The notes under the pieces are model-generated. The model was not told the DNA's origin, ran no database searches, and was given only the letters and a program-made list of their open reading frames with translations. A stretch of 64,000 nucleotides of DNA, from NCBI GenBank assembly GCA_945952585.1, contig CAMFII010000004.1:186001-250000 (forward strand). Reading direction: 5' to 3'. The DNA comes from an uncultured Rhodobacter sp. (lineage in GTDB: Bacteria > Pseudomonadota > Alphaproteobacteria > Rhodobacterales > Rhodobacteraceae). Within the stretch, counting starts at the first letter, position 1. Each line of letters starts with the position of its first letter. The translations under genes were made by a program, and so were the position numbers. Below, in pieces: positions 60,345 through 64,000 of the stretch.

Positions 60345-60674
60345 TCAGTTCGGCGCGGAATACTTCGCTGCCAGCGCCCCGGCCTTCTTCTGCGCGGCCA
60401 TGAATTCGGCAGAAGTGAAGGCCTGCACCGTCTTTAGGTTCGACACGGCGCCCGACGCTCCGGCCACCATGAGGGCGGCGATCATGCCTGTCATGTCGTC
60501 GGCTTCCGTGACCATCATGAAGTCGTTGTCACCCGTGGTCAGCAGATAGGTCAGCAGCTTGCCGCCCGCCCCTTCGACGAGCGCGCGGGTTGCAGCCTCG
60601 CGGTCGCTCGGATGGGCGATCATGCCCCTCATGCCCGCGGACGTATAGCTGCCGGTGATGATGTAGCGTGCCAA
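60345..60674 (-). CDS. GYD domain protein
   Basis: A 109-aa protein with the GYD fold (ARYIITGSYTSAGMRGMIAH, REAATRALVEGAGGKLLTYL, LTTGDNDFMMVTEADDMTGM). The family has a dimeric alpha-beta barrel and no known reaction. The TTG at 60674 is chosen because GGGGGGAGAAGAGAA lies directly before it, a very strong Shine-Dalgarno. An ATG 24 bases upstream is in frame but would put this purine run inside the coding region. A terminator follows. Confidence 0.85.
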   Translation of the reverse strand: MARYIITGSYTSAGMRGMIAHPSDREAATRALVEGAGGKLLTYLLTTGDNDFMMVTEADDMTGMIAALMVAGASGAVSNLKTVQAFTSAEFMAAQKKAGALAAKYSAPN

Positions 60675-60830
60675 TTCTCTTCTCCCCCCGTGGTACATCC
60701 GGTCAGTCCCGGTGCGGCATGCGTCGGGCCGGTGCACCGGCCCAGCATAGCACAGTTTTTCCTGGGTCATGGTCCCGTCGTCCCCGCTCCCGCACCCGCA
60801 GCTGCGACCGAACGGGAAGGGACCGTCCGG

Positions 60831-61871
60831 TCAGAAAGGCGCAGGGGCCGGAACGAAGTCGCCGGTCACGTTGCCCGTGAAGTTCAGGTTGTCGGGGTCA
60901 AAGACCCGCACCGGCGCCCCCGCATCGAGGTTCATCGCGCCCAGATCGGCCCAAATGACGCTCGGGCTGTTGGTCAGCTCGAAGTAGTAGCGGCGGTCGG
61001 TCAGGTTCATCGCCGTGCGGTATTCGGTGTTGTAGATGCCAAAGCCCTTGTAAGGCGCCCCGAAGGGGACCGAGACGTTGCGGGCGACGGCGAGGATGCC
61101 GGCGGCGGCTTCACGCTCGTTCGTGGGTTTCGGCAGCAGGTTCAGGTAGTAGGTGGCGCGGGCGAAACGGTCCACCGCGTTTACGTTGCCGGGCAGGGGC
61201 ATGTCGCTGGCCGGCTTGGAAAAGTCCCGTTCTTTCAGGATCGCGAGCTGCTGGTCATAGGTCGGATCGTTTGTCATCACGACATATTCACGCCCGTGGT
61301 GGATCACCGGTTTACCGTCAATATACTCGATGATTGCGCTGTCCCCCGAGGCATCCTCCATCGCCAGATGGAGTGTCGCGTCGTGGCCATGGGCTGAAAC
61401 GGGTGTGATCTGCACCGCCTCCAGAAGCTTCAGGGCCTCTTCGACGGTCGCCGCGTTGTCGAGCACATATTGGCCCCAGAGACCGGCATGCACCCCTGGC
61501 TTTGCCGCGTCGCGCGGACCGAAATCGGTGGCCGTGAGGTACAGCATGTGGATGCCGAGACCCTTTTCGTTCAGACCGTCGGCCGTGCCAATACCGTAGA
61601 CAGTCGTCACGAGGCTGCCATACTTGGAAGTCCAGCGAGCGGGGTTATCGGCAACGACCGTGTCAGGGCCCGCCTTGCCGCCATCCCGCTCCATCCCGCG
61701 CGGAAACACGGTGAGGATCGGGTCGGTGCTTTCCGGCCAATCCATCGTCCGGCCGGACATCACGGCATAGCCGTTGTTGTTCCAAAGAATGCGTGAGCAG
61801 GCCTCGGCTCGGGTTGTGGCGACAAGCACGGCGGAGATTGCGAGCGTCGCGACGAAGGCAGTGGCGGACAT
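60831..61871 (-). CDS. Exported linear-amide C-N hydrolase (choloylglycine hydrolase / penicillin V acylase family)
   Basis: A 346-aa Ntn hydrolase. A signal peptide of about 24 residues ends just before Cys25 (ATTRAEA then CSRILWNN); removal of the signal would expose Cys25 as the N-terminal nucleophile, the expected activation. GRTMDWPESTDPILTVFPRG and VMTNDPTYDQQLAIL are conserved family motifs. Known substrates are bile-acid conjugates, penicillin V and acyl-homoserine lactones. It has GGGAGGGAACGTTC before the ATG. The genes around it give no substrate clue. Confidence 0.87.
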   Translation of the reverse strand: MSATAFVATLAISAVLVATTRAEACSRILWNNNGYAVMSGRTMDWPESTDPILTVFPRGMERDGGKAGPDTVVADNPARWTSKYGSLVTTVYGIGTADGLNEKGLGIHMLYLTATDFGPRDAAKPGVHAGLWGQYVLDNAATVEEALKLLEAVQITPVSAHGHDATLHLAMEDASGDSAIIEYIDGKPVIHHGREYVVMTNDPTYDQQLAILKERDFSKPASDMPLPGNVNAVDRFARATYYLNLLPKPTNEREAAAGILAVARNVSVPFGAPYKGFGIYNTEYRTAMNLTDRRYYFELTNSPSVIWADLGAMNLDAGAPVRVFDPDNLNFTGNVTGDFVPAPAPF

Positions 61872-62020
61872 GAACGTTCCCTCCCCAGGAATGATGTCAC
61901 AGGCTGAAGGTCGCGGCCGGTCTGCGTCAAGGCAAGATTGGGTGACGGTGGTCAGCAGTGGCCGCTGGCGGTCTTTCTCCATCCTGCGCGGCTGGCGGGA
62001 CAACGATCCGGATTGCGCGA

Positions 62021-63175
62021 TCACGCGCGAAGCCGCCGCACCTCGTCACGGAAGTAGGCGAGAAGCGGATCCCCCTCCAGCGTCCGGCCCCGGTCAAGGA
62101 GATGCTGCTTCTGGAAGGCGATGGCGTTCTGCGCTGCGCGCAGGCGCCGCGCTGCTTGGCGCGGGCCCTCTGGACGCTGTCGTTGCCTGAATCGGCCCTC
62201 GGTCAGTAGCGTGGCTCTCTCGGCGGGGAAGACGATATCCGGCGCTTCGTCCGACAGCTGGGTCCGGATCGCGTCGCGCTCCCATTTTCCAGACCGTAGC
62301 AGGCCCCAGAGCAGCACGGGCAGGTTGAAGATGTTTATCATCAGTTCCTCGGCCGCCATGATCGGCGGCGTGAAGCGCCGGAACACCTCCATGGCTTCCG
62401 GCCCGGTGGCGTGAGGGTCCTGACCGAACAGCGGCAGGATGATCTGCGCCGCAACGAGCATCAGCACGATCGAAAGGCCATTGTCCTGCGCGGTGTGGGT
62501 CACGGCGGCCATGAGATAGGTGAGGAGCGGGATGACATAGCGCCAGCGCGACCTCGGCGCCTGGACGGCGAAGCCGATCCCGGCCCCGGCCAAGGCCGCC
62601 CAGATAATGTGATTGCCGATCCCCCAGAATCCCAGGCGGGACAGTTGATAGGTTGTCCCTTTGAGAAGTCCCAATTCCGGATAGCTCATGCGCAGCACAT
62701 AGACTGCGGTCTCCATCAGATTGAATCCCAAACCCCCGGCCGCGCCGAACAGGATGCCGTCGCGGATGGTCAGAACCCAACGCGGTAGGAACAGGACAGC
62801 CATCAGCAGGGGGAAGACCTTCCAGAACTCCTCATTGAAGCCGACGGTCAGGGTCGATACAGAACTGAGGTCGTTCAGGCGGGCTGCCGCTGCGGGCGCG
62901 ACCAGAAGGGCCAACGCGAAAACGGCCAGCTGAATCCGCAAGGGTGTCGGGTCGCGGCGATCCATAAACCGCATGACCAGGATCGTCAGGACCGACCCGA
63001 GCAACGCCATCAAGAATGCGAAGGCAAGAACCAGACCACTTTTCATGGGGGTCAGCCAGCCGATCCAGGTCGGCACGGCCAGCGCGGCCACGCCGATCAG
63101 GAGGGCCGCCAACAGCCATCTGCCGCCCACGCGCTGCAACGGGGAGTCGCAAAGATAGGGCAGATGATTGTCCAT
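62021..63175 (-). CDS. PrsW-like intramembrane protease
   Basis: A 384-aa membrane protein with about eight transmembrane segments. It has the conserved motifs of PrsW-family glutamic/metalloproteases: GFNEEFWKVFP (Glu115, Glu116, Lys119), GFNLMETAVYV (Glu155), GIGNHIIWAALAGAGIG (His189) and AVTHTAQDN (His227). About 130 C-terminal residues after the last membrane pair are soluble, basic and unusual for PrsW, with no recognised domain. Family members cleave anti-sigma factors; no such target is nearby. Start at ATG 63175. Confidence 0.76.
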   Translation of the reverse strand: MDNHLPYLCDSPLQRVGGRWLLAALLIGVAALAVPTWIGWLTPMKSGLVLAFAFLMALLGSVLTILVMRFMDRRDPTPLRIQLAVFALALLVAPAAAARLNDLSSVSTLTVGFNEEFWKVFPLLMAVLFLPRWVLTIRDGILFGAAGGLGFNLMETAVYVLRMSYPELGLLKGTTYQLSRLGFWGIGNHIIWAALAGAGIGFAVQAPRSRWRYVIPLLTYLMAAVTHTAQDNGLSIVLMLVAAQIILPLFGQDPHATGPEAMEVFRRFTPPIMAAEELMINIFNLPVLLWGLLRSGKWERDAIRTQLSDEAPDIVFPAERATLLTEGRFRQRQRPEGPRQAARRLRAAQNAIAFQKQHLLDRGRTLEGDPLLAYFRDEVRRLRA

Positions 63176-63256
63176 TTTCGCGCAGCCGAGCAAATACCAT
63201 ACCAGTCATCGGGATTTAGTGGTGATCCTTCTCGCTCGGCTATCCGAACTGCGCGC

Positions 63257-63745
63257 TCAGCGGGCCAATGCGAGGGCCGTATGCAGTTCTCGTTCGAGCG
63301 CGACGCGCTCCTCTTCCGAAAGGAACGCGCCGATCTCCACCTCGCGGCCGTTGCCGCGCAGGGTAAGGTAGTTCGGCACCGGCCCGCCGGTTTCATGCAG
63401 CGTGACGCGGACCCAATGCGGGTTGGCCTGCCATTCGAGCTGATCCCGCCCGCTCTGGCGTCGGACCAGCCGCGCAAGCTCGGGTCGGATCGTGAGTTGC
63501 TCGACGATGGTCCGGTCGCGGTTGTTGCGCTGGAGCGCGTACCAGACGCCAGCCAGCGGGATCAGGCAAAAGGGCAGCAACACCCAAAGGCTTGAATGCC
63601 CGACCTGGGTCAGCAGGGGAAGGCTCAGCAAGAGGGCCGATCCGGCGATGAACACGACGAAGCCGCGCGGCGAAAGCGAGCGGTGCGGCCAGAGGACGAG
63701 GGCGCGCGCGCCATCGGGGGCGGGGTCGGACCAGCGATACGGCAT
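63257..63745 (-). CDS. DUF2244 family membrane protein
   Basis: A 162-aa protein with an N-terminal soluble stretch, two transmembrane segments (about residues 30-47 and 52-68), and a C-terminal soluble domain. LWPHRSLSPRGFVVFIAGSA and ALQRNNRDRTIVEQLTIRP and EVEIGAFLSEEERVALERE are characteristic of DUF2244, unknown function; it is often near cytochrome oxidase genes, but none is in this window. Confidence 0.84.
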   Translation of the reverse strand: MPYRWSDPAPDGARALVLWPHRSLSPRGFVVFIAGSALLLSLPLLTQVGHSSLWVLLPFCLIPLAGVWYALQRNNRDRTIVEQLTIRPELARLVRRQSGRDQLEWQANPHWVRVTLHETGGPVPNYLTLRGNGREVEIGAFLSEEERVALERELHTALALAR

Positions 63746-63831
63746 CGGCCAAATCTAGCACCGTGGCTGCCGAAAGAAAGATATCCGGCAGCTGTCCGGA
63801 AGACCGTCTTGGCAAGGGCGGTCTGGCCCGA

Positions 63832-64000
63832 TCAGAACCGCGGGGCACCCGGGTCCAGACCCAGCATGATCCGCCCGCCGACCCCGAACAGATGGGGGGC
63901 GACGGCGACGTGCTTGGTGGCCGCGTGGATATCGCGCTGGATCCTGGACAGGGGCGAACTTTCGAACAAAGCCGCTGCACCGGCGCAGGCAACCAGCATG
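63832..64000 (-). CDS. C-terminus of an acyl-CoA-dehydrogenase-like flavoprotein (partial)
   Basis: The right edge holds the last 55 or so residues of a minus-strand gene: MLVACAGAAALFESSPLSRI then QRDIHAATKHVAVAPH and a tail ending LGLDPGAPRF. The pattern, with a helix then SSPLSRIQRDIHAATKH, is the end of the flavin-dependent acyl-CoA dehydrogenase C-terminal domain, as in monooxygenases of the HpaB/DszC-like group. The rest lies outside the window. Substrate unknown. Confidence 0.6.
   Translation of the reverse strand, partial: MLVACAGAAALFESSPLSRIQRDIHAATKHVAVAPHLFGVGGRIMLGLDPGAPRF

Overview
The window looks like a chromosomal, mostly housekeeping stretch from a high-GC member of the Rhodobacteraceae (Alphaproteobacteria). 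I infer this from strong G/C bias at third codon positions, a SAM-II riboswitch in front of metZ, a nitrogen-PTS ptsP beside lysC, split glyQ/glyS genes, FolE2-type GTP cyclohydrolase and several uncharacterised families (DUF2165, DUF2927, DUF2244, DUF6446-like) typical of that group. No tRNA, rRNA, CRISPR array, transposase or integrase was seen. About 60 genes are supported; nearly all other long reading frames are GC-driven shadows.

Layout. 1-9.7 kb: a gene tail, FAD-linked D-2-hydroxyacid dehydrogenase, DUF2165 membrane protein, then a minus-strand purine/methylthioadenosine salvage group (apt, DUF2927, mtnP), an LLM flavoprotein, a GT90 glycosyltransferase, a flavin reductase, GNAT and EcsC. 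9.7-22.8 kb: ptsP-lysC, an atypical pyruvate kinase, purD coupled to a bestrophin-like channel, xseA, small proteins, an AlkB-like di-iron enzyme and ftsY. 22.8-27 kb: a 739-aa beta-helix membrane protein wedged between ftsY and yciB, a non-gene stretch with large palindromes and a coding-like remnant, and an alpha/beta hydrolase. 27-33 kb: SAM-II riboswitch/attenuator-metZ, structured leader-folE2, trkH, and a MarR/ketoacyl-synthase pair with a palindromic operator. 33-43.4 kb: a secreted protease-fold protein lacking its catalytic serine, then a plus-strand run glyQ-DUF6446-gltS-methyltransferase-glyS-PPDK-like. 43.6-51.9 kb: cell wall hydrolase, folB-folP-glmM, OpgC-like acyltransferase, a GFA gene bracketed by two copies of the ilvC 3' end, ilvC, and a tandem Lrp pair. 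52-64 kb: YciI, class V aminotransferase, UbiH-type hydroxylase, HAD nucleotidase, GntR regulator, membrane GT2 with an MshEN-like domain, carA, yqeY, GYD protein, exported Ntn amidase, PrsW-like protease, DUF2244, and the tail of an acyl-CoA-dehydrogenase-like gene.

How the genes work together. Methionine and one-carbon metabolism recurs: metZ under SAM control, mtnP plus apt recycling methylthioadenosine, and folE2, folB and folP for folate. Nucleotide synthesis (purD, carA, apt), translation (glyQ, glyS), envelope building (glmM, OpgC, SleB, GT2, GT90) and branched-chain amino acid synthesis (ilvC beside two Lrp regulators) fill most of the rest. The most unusual items are the structured RNA leaders, the 739-aa beta-helix protein, the inactivated secreted protease, the PPDK-like protein with a degraded ATP-grasp half, the ilvC-end duplication and a dispersed structured intergenic repeat.
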